DNA of 64,000 nucleotides from NCBI RefSeq assembly GCF_026151335.1, contig NZ_JAMQPP010000004.1; one strand, 5' to 3'. This DNA is from Leptospira_A soteropolitanensis (GTDB lineage Bacteria; Spirochaetota; Leptospiria; Leptospirales; Leptospiraceae). Positions 45,093-53,966 of the stretch are shown here, in pieces. The notes below the pieces were generated by a model, which was given only the letters and a program-made list of their open reading frames with translations, was not told the DNA's origin and searched no databases. The position numbers and the translations under genes were made by a program. Position 1 is the first letter of the stretch. Each line of letters starts with the position of its first letter.

Positions 45093-47666
45093 TTATCCGC
45101 AAGGTAAGTCAATGAGAAAGCGAGCCCCTCCTTCCTTGCGGTTCATCGCTTCTATGGTTCCGCCATGTAACTCTACGATGGATTTAGAAATAGCAAGCCC
45201 AAGACCCGTGCCAATTTTTCCGGAAGATTCACCCCGGTAAAACTTTTGAAAAATACTAGAGGAATCTACCGGAAGACCATTGCCATTATCTTCCACAATC
45301 CAATGAAGACTGTTATCCTTTTTTTCCAAGGAAATCCAAATCGTGGAACCATTCGGCGTATACAAACAAGCATTATAGAGTAAGTTAAAAATGGCGTGCG
45401 AGAAAAGAACCCGGTCAAGGTCAATGGACTCATCCAAATCATTAATCAGAATTTTTATAAGATGATTTACTTTATTTTTTCCTAAGTAGGATACCGAATC
45501 ATGAATGATCTCAGAAGGGTGTACTTTTTCTTTTTTTAAAGTCAAATACCCTGATTCAATTCTACTGATATCAAGAAGATTTCCTAGAAGCAAATTGAGA
45601 ACCAAGGAACTCTCTTGGATCTCTTCAACCAAATTTTTTCGCGCAGTTGGATCAGAATCAATCTCTGGATCCAATAATGCTGAAGCAGAACCTTGAATGG
45701 ATGTTAGCGGTGTCTTTAATTCATGAGAGAGAGAATTAAAAACTAAATTGTATAATTTTTCTGATTCTTTTAATAGAAAATTTTTCCGGGAATCTTCAGA
45801 AAGTGTATCTCTATCAAGTGCTAAGGCAACTTGATTGGCGACTGTATTCAGAAGAATTTCTTGTTCCAAACTCGGCTCCAATAAAGATACAACATTAATC
45901 ACTCCAGAAATTCCCCCCGGTGAAACCAAGGGATAAAAAGTTACATTTGATAAAGATAAAGTTTCCGTGTTTTTACCGGCAGGTTTTCCATTTTTAATCG
46001 TCCAGGTAGCCACTGCTAAATCTTTAGGATCCTCTATGGCTGGAACAAATTCTCCATTTTGATAAAAATGAAGTTTTACTGAAAAAGGGAATATCTTTTT
46101 AAAAAAGGTATCTCCGATTTTAATGATCTCTGAAGCAGAGGAAGTCTTTGATAAGTCATGAGTGAGTTCATATAAAATGGACAACTTCTCCTCTCTAGAC
46201 CTTAATTTTGTCTCATTTTTTTTAAGTTTTGCCGTTAAACCTCCGTTAATGAGTGCTATTAACATAAAAATCACAAACATCAATGCATCTTCTAATTTGG
46301 AAATATAAAATGTGTAAAGAGGAGGAATGAATAAAAAATTCCAAAAAGATGCTGAAAGAATTGCAGCAAGAAGCACTGGTCCTCTACTAAAAAACATTCC
46401 AAGAATCGCTACATAAAACAAATATAGAATCGAAATCGTCCAATATCCAATATAGGAATTCAAAACTTGATTACAGAATGTCACAAAAGTAGTTAATGCG
46501 AATACCGAAAGATATTGCCGAACGCTAGAAGACGGAATTAATTTTTTATAAAAATCAAAATGAAATGTATGATCCTCCCGAAATGGCACTACTATAATTT
46601 CAACATCTCGAAGAGATTTAATAATTTTTGTTGAAATATTTTGATAAAACAAATCTAAAAATAAATTTCTTTTGGAACCTCCTATTACTAAACGGTGGAT
46701 TCGTTTTTCATTCACAGCGGAGACAATTCCAATCACTGGATCAGCCTCAAAAGAATGAACCACTTCTGCCCCAAGCTCTTTGGCAAAACGGATATGGGAA
46801 CGAATGGACTGAGCCGATTCTGGACTATTATTTTCTTCGTTTTCAGAAAAGAATGCATACAATTCAGAATTTCTTTCTAAAGCCAATCGTTTCGCATTTC
46901 GGAGTAGGGTTTTCGAATTAGGACTTGCTGAGATGGCAACCATAATCCGCTCCCTACCTTGGGGCATTCTCTTTTCAACATACTTCGCAGTATAAGATAA
47001 AGATAATTCCCGAAGATATGTTAAATTTTCTTTTCGAAAAAAGTTTTCTTTTGCTGAAATTACTTTTTCAGGAATGTATACCTTTCCCTCCGACAACCTT
47101 TTTAATAATTCATCAGGAATAATATCAATTAACACTAGTTCATCGGCTCTTTCCAAAATACTATCAGGAATGGTTTCTTTTACCGGACTTTTGATGATTT
47201 TTTCGATCGAATCAACTTGGCTTTCTAGATGTTGTACATTTACAGTTGACAAAACATGGATTCCTGCATCGAGTAAGGTAAAAATATCCTGATATCTTTT
47301 TTTATTGATCGAACCAGGAATATTTGTATGTGCTAATTCATCTACAAGTACATAACTAGGTCTTTCTTTCAGAATACTCTCTAAATCCATTTCCTCCCAA
47401 ACTTTGCCACGATACTCGATTTTTTTAAGAGGAATCCAATTTAGACCTTCCATCAAAGCTTTTGTGTCTGATCTGCCATGACTTTCGACAATACCAATCC
47501 GTACATCTTCTCCTTCTTCTTTTAAATGATGGGCTTCCGTTAACATAGCATAAGTTTTTCCTACACCAGGAGACATCCCGAAATATACTTTCAGGATGCC
47601 TTTTTTCTTTGGCTCTTCTTGTTTGGCAAGAGATAGAAAATCTTCGGGACGTTTGCCTTCATTCAT
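45093..47666 (-). CDS. kdpD: KdpD, potassium-sensing histidine kinase
   Basis: 857 residues with the full KdpD layout: N-terminal KdpD domain with Walker A GMSPGVGKT at 30-38, a universal-stress-like domain (IMVAISASPNSKTLLRNAKRLA), four close membrane helices around residues 395-500, a GAF-like region, the H-box NSLSHELKTPLTSIQGS, and the ATPase (NLLYNACLYTPNG, DNGNGLPV, GTGLGLAISKSIVELHGG). The frame opens at a TTG (47687), but the ATG at 47666 overlaps the kdpC end by 8 bases and gives the family N-terminus. Confidence 0.95.
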   Translation of the reverse strand: MNEGKRPEDFLSLAKQEEPKKKGILKVYFGMSPGVGKTYAMLTEAHHLKEEGEDVRIGIVESHGRSDTKALMEGLNWIPLKKIEYRGKVWEEMDLESILKERPSYVLVDELAHTNIPGSINKKRYQDIFTLLDAGIHVLSTVNVQHLESQVDSIEKIIKSPVKETIPDSILERADELVLIDIIPDELLKRLSEGKVYIPEKVISAKENFFRKENLTYLRELSLSYTAKYVEKRMPQGRERIMVAISASPNSKTLLRNAKRLALERNSELYAFFSENEENNSPESAQSIRSHIRFAKELGAEVVHSFEADPVIGIVSAVNEKRIHRLVIGGSKRNLFLDLFYQNISTKIIKSLRDVEIIVVPFREDHTFHFDFYKKLIPSSSVRQYLSVFALTTFVTFCNQVLNSYIGYWTISILYLFYVAILGMFFSRGPVLLAAILSASFWNFLFIPPLYTFYISKLEDALMFVIFMLIALINGGLTAKLKKNETKLRSREEKLSILYELTHDLSKTSSASEIIKIGDTFFKKIFPFSVKLHFYQNGEFVPAIEDPKDLAVATWTIKNGKPAGKNTETLSLSNVTFYPLVSPGGISGVINVVSLLEPSLEQEILLNTVANQVALALDRDTLSEDSRKNFLLKESEKLYNLVFNSLSHELKTPLTSIQGSASALLDPEIDSDPTARKNLVEEIQESSLVLNLLLGNLLDISRIESGYLTLKKEKVHPSEIIHDSVSYLGKNKVNHLIKILINDLDESIDLDRVLFSHAIFNLLYNACLYTPNGSTIWISLEKKDNSLHWIVEDNGNGLPVDSSSIFQKFYRGESSGKIGTGLGLAISKSIVELHGGTIEAMNRKEGGARFLIDLPCG

Positions 47667-48237
47667 GGAGCATTTGTTTCCATTCAAGATTTAGTTTCGT
47701 TACGTTCACTCTTTCTCGGCCGATAAACCCAAACAATGGATATTCCGTATATTTATGAACCAACTCATTGATAGTTTCTATTGGCATTTTTGTTTGTCCG
47801 CTAATCCATTTTGATTGCTCATAAGCGCAACGAGTAGAAATATGCGGATCGAGACCGGAAGCCGAAGCATACAAGAGTTCAGAACATTCTTCTTTGCTAA
47901 TTCCCAAATTTTCCAAATCTTTTTCCCTCTTCTCTACCGTTGTTCTTAAATCCAAACTGGATGGACTCAAATTGGAAGCACCACTCGGTATTGTGCCAAA
48001 ACTTGCGGCACTTGGGCGATACCGAAATAAAAACTGCGAATTAAGCGCTTGCGAAAAAAGTTCAGAACCGACAATTTTATCGTTCATTCTCACCAAACTC
48101 CCTCCCGCTTGTGAAGGGAAAATACTTTGAGCGATACCTGTAACAGCTAACGGATACAAAAAACCCAATATAACTAAGGACAAAAAAAAGAACCGGATTG
48201 TAATTTCCAACTGATTGGATGTTTCCTTCGATTTCAT
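47659..48237 (-). CDS. kdpC: KdpC, potassium-transporting ATPase subunit C
   Basis: 192 residues with one N-terminal membrane helix and a periplasmic domain. Family motifs: LFSQALNSQFLFRYRPSAA (as SxxFxGRPSA), SNLSPSSLDL, ASASGLDPHIS and VNVTKLNL near the end. KdpC stabilises the KdpA-KdpB complex and raises potassium affinity. It starts 4 bases inside kdpB's end (48234-48237). Confidence 0.95.
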   Translation of the reverse strand: MKSKETSNQLEITIRFFFLSLVILGFLYPLAVTGIAQSIFPSQAGGSLVRMNDKIVGSELFSQALNSQFLFRYRPSAASFGTIPSGASNLSPSSLDLRTTVEKREKDLENLGISKEECSELLYASASGLDPHISTRCAYEQSKWISGQTKMPIETINELVHKYTEYPLFGFIGRERVNVTKLNLEWKQMLHE

Positions 48238-50288
48238 AAATAACCTCCAGATAAAACTAAGTCAATGAGTTTGATTCCAAAAAAAGGGAAGATCATCCCA
48301 CCTCCACCATAGATAAGAAAATTTCGAAGTAAGGCGGCATCGGGAGATTTAGGCATATACTTTACTCCACGTAAGGAGAGGGGTATGAGTAGAGGAATCA
48401 CAAGGGCATTGAATATCACTGCAGACAGAATGGCATTGTCTGGACTTGAAAGCTGCATAATGTTTAACGGTGCCAATGGCAAAAATAACGCCGGTAAAAT
48501 GGCGAAGTATTTTGCAATATCGTTAGCGATACTAAAAGTGGTGAGAGCACCCCTTGTCATAAGGAGTTGTTTCCCAATTTCAACAATCTCGATGAGTTTA
48601 CTTGGGTTACTGTCCAGATCAATCATATTTCCAGCTTCTCTCGCAGTTTGGGTCCCTGTATTCATTGCCACACCCACATCAGACTGAGCCAGAGCCGGAG
48701 CGTCATTGGTTCCATCGCCGATCATTGCCACCAAATATCCGTTAGCTTGTTCTTCCCGAATCCTTTTTAATTTTGCTTCTGGTGTTGCTTCGGCAATAAA
48801 ATCATCTACTCCTGCCTCAGCTGCAATTGCCGCCGCTGTTAGTGGGTTGTCACCGGTAATCATTACTGTGCGAATTCCCATCCTACGCAGAGTCGCAAAA
48901 CGTTCTTTGAGTCCACCCTTAACAATATCCTTCAACTCTATGATACCCAGAAGCTCATTTCCCTCTGAAACTAATATCGGAGTACTCCCCTTTCTTGCGA
49001 TATCATCTGAAACCATTTGCATCGTTTTTGGAATAGTTCCTCCCAAAGACTCAATATGTTTTCTAATCGCATCAAATGCACCCTTTCTTATATTACGAAT
49101 TTGTTTTCCATTTTCAGAAATTTCAACACCGCTCATTCTAGTCGATGCAGAAAACGGAATCCAATGAACATCTAACGATTTTAAATTTCTTTCTCTTATC
49201 GCATACTTTTGTTTTGCGAGAACGACAATCGATCTTCCTTCTGGTGTTTCATCCGAAAGTGAAGAAAGCTGGGCTGCATCGGCTAATTGCTCTTCCGTAA
49301 CCCCATGAGATGGATAGAACCGATGAGCTTCTCTGTTTCCTAGAGTGATGGTTCCAGTTTTGTCTAGTAACAAAACATGAATATCACCCGCTGCCTCCAC
49401 GGCCTTTCCACTTTTGGCAATCACATTGCATCGAATCAGTCTTTCCATCCCTGAAATTCCTATCGCACTTAAAAGAGCGGCGATCGTAGTAGGAATCAAA
49501 CAAACAAAGAGGGCCAGCCAAACGGAAAAAGAGAAATTCCAATTCTCACCCATCTGATTTCCAACAAAGCTTGCAATGGGAACAAGTGAGACTACACCCA
49601 GAAAAAAAAGGATAGTCAGAGCAAAGAGAACAATTCCTAAAGCAATTTCATTAGGAGTCTTTTGTCTTGTGGCCCCTTCAATCATCGCGATCATTTTATC
49701 GATGAAACTTTCTCCTGGTTTGGAAGTGATTCGAATGTAGAGATGATCAGAAATCACTCTTGTACCACCAGTGACAGCAGACCGGTCTCCACCACTTTCC
49801 CGAATGACAGGTGCCGACTCTCCTGTAACCGCAGACTCATCCACACTGGCAATTCCCAAAACAACTTCTCCGTCACCGGGAATGGAATCTCCAGCGTTCA
49901 CAAGAACAATGTCATTGATTTTTAGATCAGTGGAAGGAACTTCCATATAGTTTTGGCTCCCGACTGAATCCACTTTTTTAGATATTGTAGAGGACCTAGT
50001 CTTTCGTAAACTATCAGCACGAGCCTTACCTCGCCCTTCTGCTACACTCTCTGCAAAGTTTGCAAAAAATAAAGTAAGGATTAACCAAAAAAATATTGGT
50101 AGTTCACTTTGAAATGAAGTTCCTGATACCAAGTAATAGATGATTTGAAAAAAAAGAATGAGTGTTCCCACCCAAACGGTAGCCATCACTGGATTCGAAA
50201 ATGCATTTTTAGGAGAAAACTTTTGTAAAGCACTCCAGAAAGAAATGCGAAGAAGTTCTTTCGATATTAAATTTTGAGTATTCACCAT
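48234..50288 (-). CDS. kdpB: KdpB, P-type ATPase catalytic subunit
   Basis: Energises potassium uptake by ATP hydrolysis. 684 residues with the P-type signatures: phosphorylation site DKTGTITLG, actuator loop VTGESAPVIRESGGD, MITGDNPLTAAAIAAEAGVDD, and the hinge MIGDGTNDAPALAQSDVGVAMNTG. Seven membrane helices as in the family. It follows kdpA by 9 bases. Confidence 0.97.
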   Translation of the reverse strand: MVNTQNLISKELLRISFWSALQKFSPKNAFSNPVMATVWVGTLILFFQIIYYLVSGTSFQSELPIFFWLILTLFFANFAESVAEGRGKARADSLRKTRSSTISKKVDSVGSQNYMEVPSTDLKINDIVLVNAGDSIPGDGEVVLGIASVDESAVTGESAPVIRESGGDRSAVTGGTRVISDHLYIRITSKPGESFIDKMIAMIEGATRQKTPNEIALGIVLFALTILFFLGVVSLVPIASFVGNQMGENWNFSFSVWLALFVCLIPTTIAALLSAIGISGMERLIRCNVIAKSGKAVEAAGDIHVLLLDKTGTITLGNREAHRFYPSHGVTEEQLADAAQLSSLSDETPEGRSIVVLAKQKYAIRERNLKSLDVHWIPFSASTRMSGVEISENGKQIRNIRKGAFDAIRKHIESLGGTIPKTMQMVSDDIARKGSTPILVSEGNELLGIIELKDIVKGGLKERFATLRRMGIRTVMITGDNPLTAAAIAAEAGVDDFIAEATPEAKLKRIREEQANGYLVAMIGDGTNDAPALAQSDVGVAMNTGTQTAREAGNMIDLDSNPSKLIEIVEIGKQLLMTRGALTTFSIANDIAKYFAILPALFLPLAPLNIMQLSSPDNAILSAVIFNALVIPLLIPLSLRGVKYMPKSPDAALLRNFLIYGGGGMIFPFFGIKLIDLVLSGGYL

Positions 50289-50297
50289 AAATTCCTC

Positions 50298-51935
50298 TTA
50301 AAAAAATATTCCTTTTTCAACTAATAGATGTTCAAGTATTGGACCGAGTGCTAATACTGGGAAAAAAGAAAGTCCGCAAACAATGAGTATGACACTAAAT
50401 GTCAAAAAACCAAATAACACAGTATCTAATCTAAAGTTCCCTTCTGAAGATAAAGTTGTCACCTTCCCACCTAAACTACCTGAAACCAATACGACAGCAT
50501 AGATCACGCTAAAACGACCAATTAACATGGATAAACCGAGAGATAAATTTCCCCATAAATTATCAGCACCAAACCCAGCAAAGGCAGAACCGTTGTTTCC
50601 AGCTGCAGAACTGTATGCATAAAGTATCTGAGATAAAGCATGTGGGCCTTTTGCGGAATAACCCGATTCCAAAAAGATAGTGGCCATAGTTCCAATCAAA
50701 ATACAGGCTGTTGGTGCCAAGATTCCAAAAAGGGTCCATTTGATTTCGTAACTCCCGATCTTTTTGCCAAAATATTCAGGGGTTCGGCCAGTCATGAGTC
50801 CTGACAAAAAAACAGTCAGAATTAGAAATAAAACCATCCCATACATTCCTGTTCCCACACCGCCAAAGATGATTTCACCTAACATCATCTGAAAAATGGC
50901 AATCCCACCTGCCAGTGGCGAGTAACTATCGTGCATGGAATTTACCGATCCGTTGGATGCGGCAGTTGTGGATGACATCCAAAGAGTAGATTCTGTCAAA
51001 GTAAACCGAGTCTCTTTGCCTTCCCAAAAACCGGGATGGTTCCATTCTGAATAAAAAATACCAAGAAAACCAAATATAAAAAAAGCCAGCATCACAAAGA
51101 ACACGACCCAAGCATGGCGAAATGAGTTTGTGATTTTTCCGTATAAAAATACACAGGAAGCAGGCAAAAAGAGAATCGAAAACATTTGAATGAAGTTCGA
51201 AATAGGAGTTGGGTTTTCGAATGGATGTGCGCTATTCACACCAAAAAATCCTCCTCCATTGGTTCCAATTTGTTTGATAGCAATTTGAGAAGCAGCAGGT
51301 CCTAAAGGAATGGTTTGGTTTTGTCCCTCTAAGCCCACAATCTGCAATGGGTCTTGAAAAGACTGTACAACACCTTGGCTCACAAGTAATATCGCAACGA
51401 CTATGGAAATGGGAAGAAGGATATAAAAGGTAGAACGAAACAAGTCCAACCAAAAATTTCCAAACTTGGTTTCCTTAGAGGAAACAATGGATCGACTAAC
51501 AAACATTAACACGGAAATTCCAACTCCAGCGCTCAGGAAATTTTGCGGAGTGAGTCCCACCATTTGAGAAAAATAGCTAAGTTGACTTTCACCAGAATAT
51601 GCCTGCCAATTGGTATTGGTAATAAAGGAAATGGTTGTATTAAGTGCCAGATCCCAATTCATTCCCACCAGTTTTAACGGGTTCTTTGGGAGTAAGTTTT
51701 GGTATCTGAGGATTAAAAATAAAATTCCTGCTCCAAACAAATGGAATGCAAACATACTTTTTAAATATTGTTTTGGTGTTTGGGAAGGTGGTTCACCAGA
51801 AAATAAGAACCTTTGAAACAAAGACTCTAGTGGCAATCGTTTCGCATTTAAAACGATCGCCATATAGTATCCGACAAAGGGAGAGAGAAGAACCAGTAAC
51901 CCAACAAAAAAAGGAAAATAAAGTAACTCATTCAT
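50298..51935 (-). CDS. kdpA: KdpA, potassium-channel-like subunit
   Basis: Membrane subunit of the high-affinity potassium pump, 545 residues with about ten helices and fourfold filter-like repeats: TNTNWQAYSGESQLSY, IGTNGGGFFGVNSAHPFENP, SSTTAASNGSVNSMHDS and SSAAGNNGSAFAGFG. First gene of the operon; no kdpF-like small gene was found in the 78 bases before it. A response-regulator-like direct repeat lies upstream at 52003-52019. Confidence 0.96.
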   Translation of the reverse strand: MNELLYFPFFVGLLVLLSPFVGYYMAIVLNAKRLPLESLFQRFLFSGEPPSQTPKQYLKSMFAFHLFGAGILFLILRYQNLLPKNPLKLVGMNWDLALNTTISFITNTNWQAYSGESQLSYFSQMVGLTPQNFLSAGVGISVLMFVSRSIVSSKETKFGNFWLDLFRSTFYILLPISIVVAILLVSQGVVQSFQDPLQIVGLEGQNQTIPLGPAASQIAIKQIGTNGGGFFGVNSAHPFENPTPISNFIQMFSILFLPASCVFLYGKITNSFRHAWVVFFVMLAFFIFGFLGIFYSEWNHPGFWEGKETRFTLTESTLWMSSTTAASNGSVNSMHDSYSPLAGGIAIFQMMLGEIIFGGVGTGMYGMVLFLILTVFLSGLMTGRTPEYFGKKIGSYEIKWTLFGILAPTACILIGTMATIFLESGYSAKGPHALSQILYAYSSAAGNNGSAFAGFGADNLWGNLSLGLSMLIGRFSVIYAVVLVSGSLGGKVTTLSSEGNFRLDTVLFGFLTFSVILIVCGLSFFPVLALGPILEHLLVEKGIFF

Positions 51936-52000
51936 AGATTCATTCTCTCACGATTGAAACAAACCGTAAAGAGTCGTCTACTTAAGAGAAAAGAATCCGG

Positions 52001-52019
52001 GATTAAGAAAAGATTAAGA
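52001..52019. promoter_or_regulatory. Candidate KdpE box before kdpA
   Basis: GATTAAGA at 52001-52008 and again at 52012-52019: an 8-bp direct repeat with 11-bp spacing, overlapping the stop of the upstream membrane gene. A third TTAAGA is at 51982-51987, 21 bp away, on the same face of the helix. The TTAAGA pair lies 68-84 bases before the kdpA start, and a matching pair is found before the barrel gene at 44335-44351. Confidence 0.6.
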
Positions 52020-52811
52020 CTCTTTTTCTCCCAAACCAGGGAAATAAACAATAACTGCCCAAACTAAGTTTAAAAACAAAAAGAACAAACAGGAATAAAT
52101 TCCCTTGTTAAACATCTCTGCATCCAGGGGACCTCGCCAAACCAAAAAAAGTGAATCTTTTGCAAATGGCAACTCGGCCATATCCCATATGGGTTCCTTT
52201 AGAACAACTCCTCCTGAAAACAATCCGGAAAGGTTACACTGAATATCTTCTTTCGAATAACAAATAGCATATAAGGGTGGTTTGATTTCTTTACCAGAAA
52301 TAGATCGAATTCGTTTGTAATGGAATCGAATGACCGGCCCATAAACTGCACCTCCCGATCTTCGCCGAACAAGTAACGGGGAACGAAACTCGCCCTTTTC
52401 TACATCATCCAAATAAAAATCGCGAAGGAACAAATACCGATAATTAAGATATTGGGACACCTCTTCTGGAAGAACTTCCATTTTTGAAGTGATACCAAAG
52501 TGATAACCAATAGAGTCCCCTAAAAATAACACTGAATTTCCTCCTGCAAGTAAGGATAAAAAAACTGCTAATAGGATTTTGAATCCTGTTCTTTTAGTAA
52601 GAAGAATTCCTAAAAACAGAACTGGCAAAAATAAAATAAGGATGGCCCAAACAGAAACAGAAAGTGGAAAAAATGCCCCAAAGGGAAGTAAAAATATACC
52701 AAACCCACAAATAAAAGAAAGGCCTGTCCAGAAGACAAAAAAGGAAGAAGTTGGTTCTTCACTTGGATCCGGTTTTTTTCTGTTTTGATTTTCAACAAAC
52801 CCAACAAACAT
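52014..52811 (-). CDS. Membrane protein of unknown function (cluster gene 3)
   Basis: 265 residues. After a charged N-terminus there are about four membrane helices (residues 25-105), then an exported or cytoplasmic domain of about 130 residues with FRSPLLVRRRSGGAVYGPVIRFHYKR, and a final helix near 238-258. The domain contains two cysteines (CYSKEDIQC). I do not recognise the family. It follows the exported protein gene by 3 bases and is the last of a three-gene unit, with the kdp promoter region directly downstream. Confidence 0.65.
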   Translation of the reverse strand: MFVGFVENQNRKKPDPSEEPTSSFFVFWTGLSFICGFGIFLLPFGAFFPLSVSVWAILILFLPVLFLGILLTKRTGFKILLAVFLSLLAGGNSVLFLGDSIGYHFGITSKMEVLPEEVSQYLNYRYLFLRDFYLDDVEKGEFRSPLLVRRRSGGAVYGPVIRFHYKRIRSISGKEIKPPLYAICYSKEDIQCNLSGLFSGGVVLKEPIWDMAELPFAKDSLFLVWRGPLDAEMFNKGIYSCLFFLFLNLVWAVIVYFPGLGEKES

Positions 52812-52814
52812 CCA

Positions 52815-53963
52815 TTACTCCTTAACCTCAAATGAACTCCGAATGGTTTGCCAATAAAGGTTGGCCGTCTCTTTTTCTCTTTTAGGATAAGACAAAGAAA
52901 GAAAATAACCACGAGGTGCATTATAAAGATAATACTCTTTCATTTCCATTGCAACAGAATTACCAATTTCATCTACCTCCGTCCATTCGCTCAAATACTC
53001 GGATTGGAATTCAGTTCTTTTAAATCCCAACCTTCTCATGAGACCGGGGGTAAGCGAACGCATTGAATCCCAAAAACGAAAATAATTTTTTGTATCGCGA
53101 AGAGGTTTCGTTTTATCAAAGCTAGACCCAATAGACAAAATGATTTTTGGAAGATTTTTCTTTTTTTTTCCAGATGTCTGTAACTTTAATGCTTCCTCCC
53201 ATTCTGTTTGGCCAACAGGCAAATAATTCCCTAAAAATTGTACAAAACGTACGATTCGATATATAGAATCTTTATTTTCGCCATAAACCCCAAGTCGATT
53301 TCCAAATAATCCTTCATACCGAAGTTTTGCAGGGAACCTAATTCTGTAACGGAAAGATTCCGACTCCAAAACAAGAGTATCTACCTTCTCGGAACTTGTC
53401 ACATAACACCCATACGGTTCGCTCACCAAATCCAATGGGATGGTTTGGTCAGACCATTCACTAGTTGCACGGTTTGTAATTTCGTTTGATTTTGTTAACC
53501 AAGTGGGAAAAAAACCAGGTTCCTTTTCTAGTTTTAAGCGATAACAAAGATGAATGCCTTTTCCGAGAAATACAGCTTCCTTTTCTTTTCGAACTTCATA
53601 CAGTGCCTCGAGTTCCTTAGCTGCAATATCCGCTTCATCCACTACTGGAAATTCTTTTCGGTATTCATCATCAATGAGAAAACGGATACGTCCCGATGGT
53701 GAAACTAAATAGTTTCTTCCATGTATGTCCTTTTTTTTCAACGTTGATTGTTTGTTTTTGAACTCAGAAAGGAATCGGTGAAAACTTCGACTCTCCTCTT
53801 CTTCTGCATCGGGAATCCAAGGTCTTTGTAATAAAGGATCTACGATGATGTTAGAGTTTGGTTGTGCATTTAAAGGGAAAAGTGAGAACCAAATTAGAAT
53901 CAATAGGGTTCCTACTGTTCTCTTTAGAATTTGAAAATGAAGAGAGTTTTTCTCCCCAAACAT
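52815..53963 (-). CDS. Exported protein of unknown function (cluster gene 2)
   Basis: 382 residues with a signal peptide (LLILIWFSLFPLNA-QP, cleavage near residue 34). The mature part is rich in charged and aromatic residues and contains no motif I recognise; RIRFLIDDEYRKEFP and RLGVYGENKDSIYRIVRFV suggest beta structure. No lipobox. It sits 3 bases downstream of the 489-residue gene and 3 bases upstream of the membrane gene, so the three are almost certainly one transcript. Confidence 0.65.
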   Translation of the reverse strand: MFGEKNSLHFQILKRTVGTLLILIWFSLFPLNAQPNSNIIVDPLLQRPWIPDAEEEESRSFHRFLSEFKNKQSTLKKKDIHGRNYLVSPSGRIRFLIDDEYRKEFPVVDEADIAAKELEALYEVRKEKEAVFLGKGIHLCYRLKLEKEPGFFPTWLTKSNEITNRATSEWSDQTIPLDLVSEPYGCYVTSSEKVDTLVLESESFRYRIRFPAKLRYEGLFGNRLGVYGENKDSIYRIVRFVQFLGNYLPVGQTEWEEALKLQTSGKKKKNLPKIILSIGSSFDKTKPLRDTKNYFRFWDSMRSLTPGLMRRLGFKRTEFQSEYLSEWTEVDEIGNSVAMEMKEYYLYNAPRGYFLSLSYPKREKETANLYWQTIRSSFEVKE

Positions 53964-53966
53964 ACG

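Noticed and set aside
48706..49167. 153-residue open frame opposite kdpB
   Set aside because: It is the antisense shadow of a conserved P-type ATPase, with low-complexity serine-rich sequence and no ribosome site.
51936..52013. kdpF gene before kdpA
   Set aside because: No small hydrophobic frame with a start and ribosome site is present in the 78 bases.
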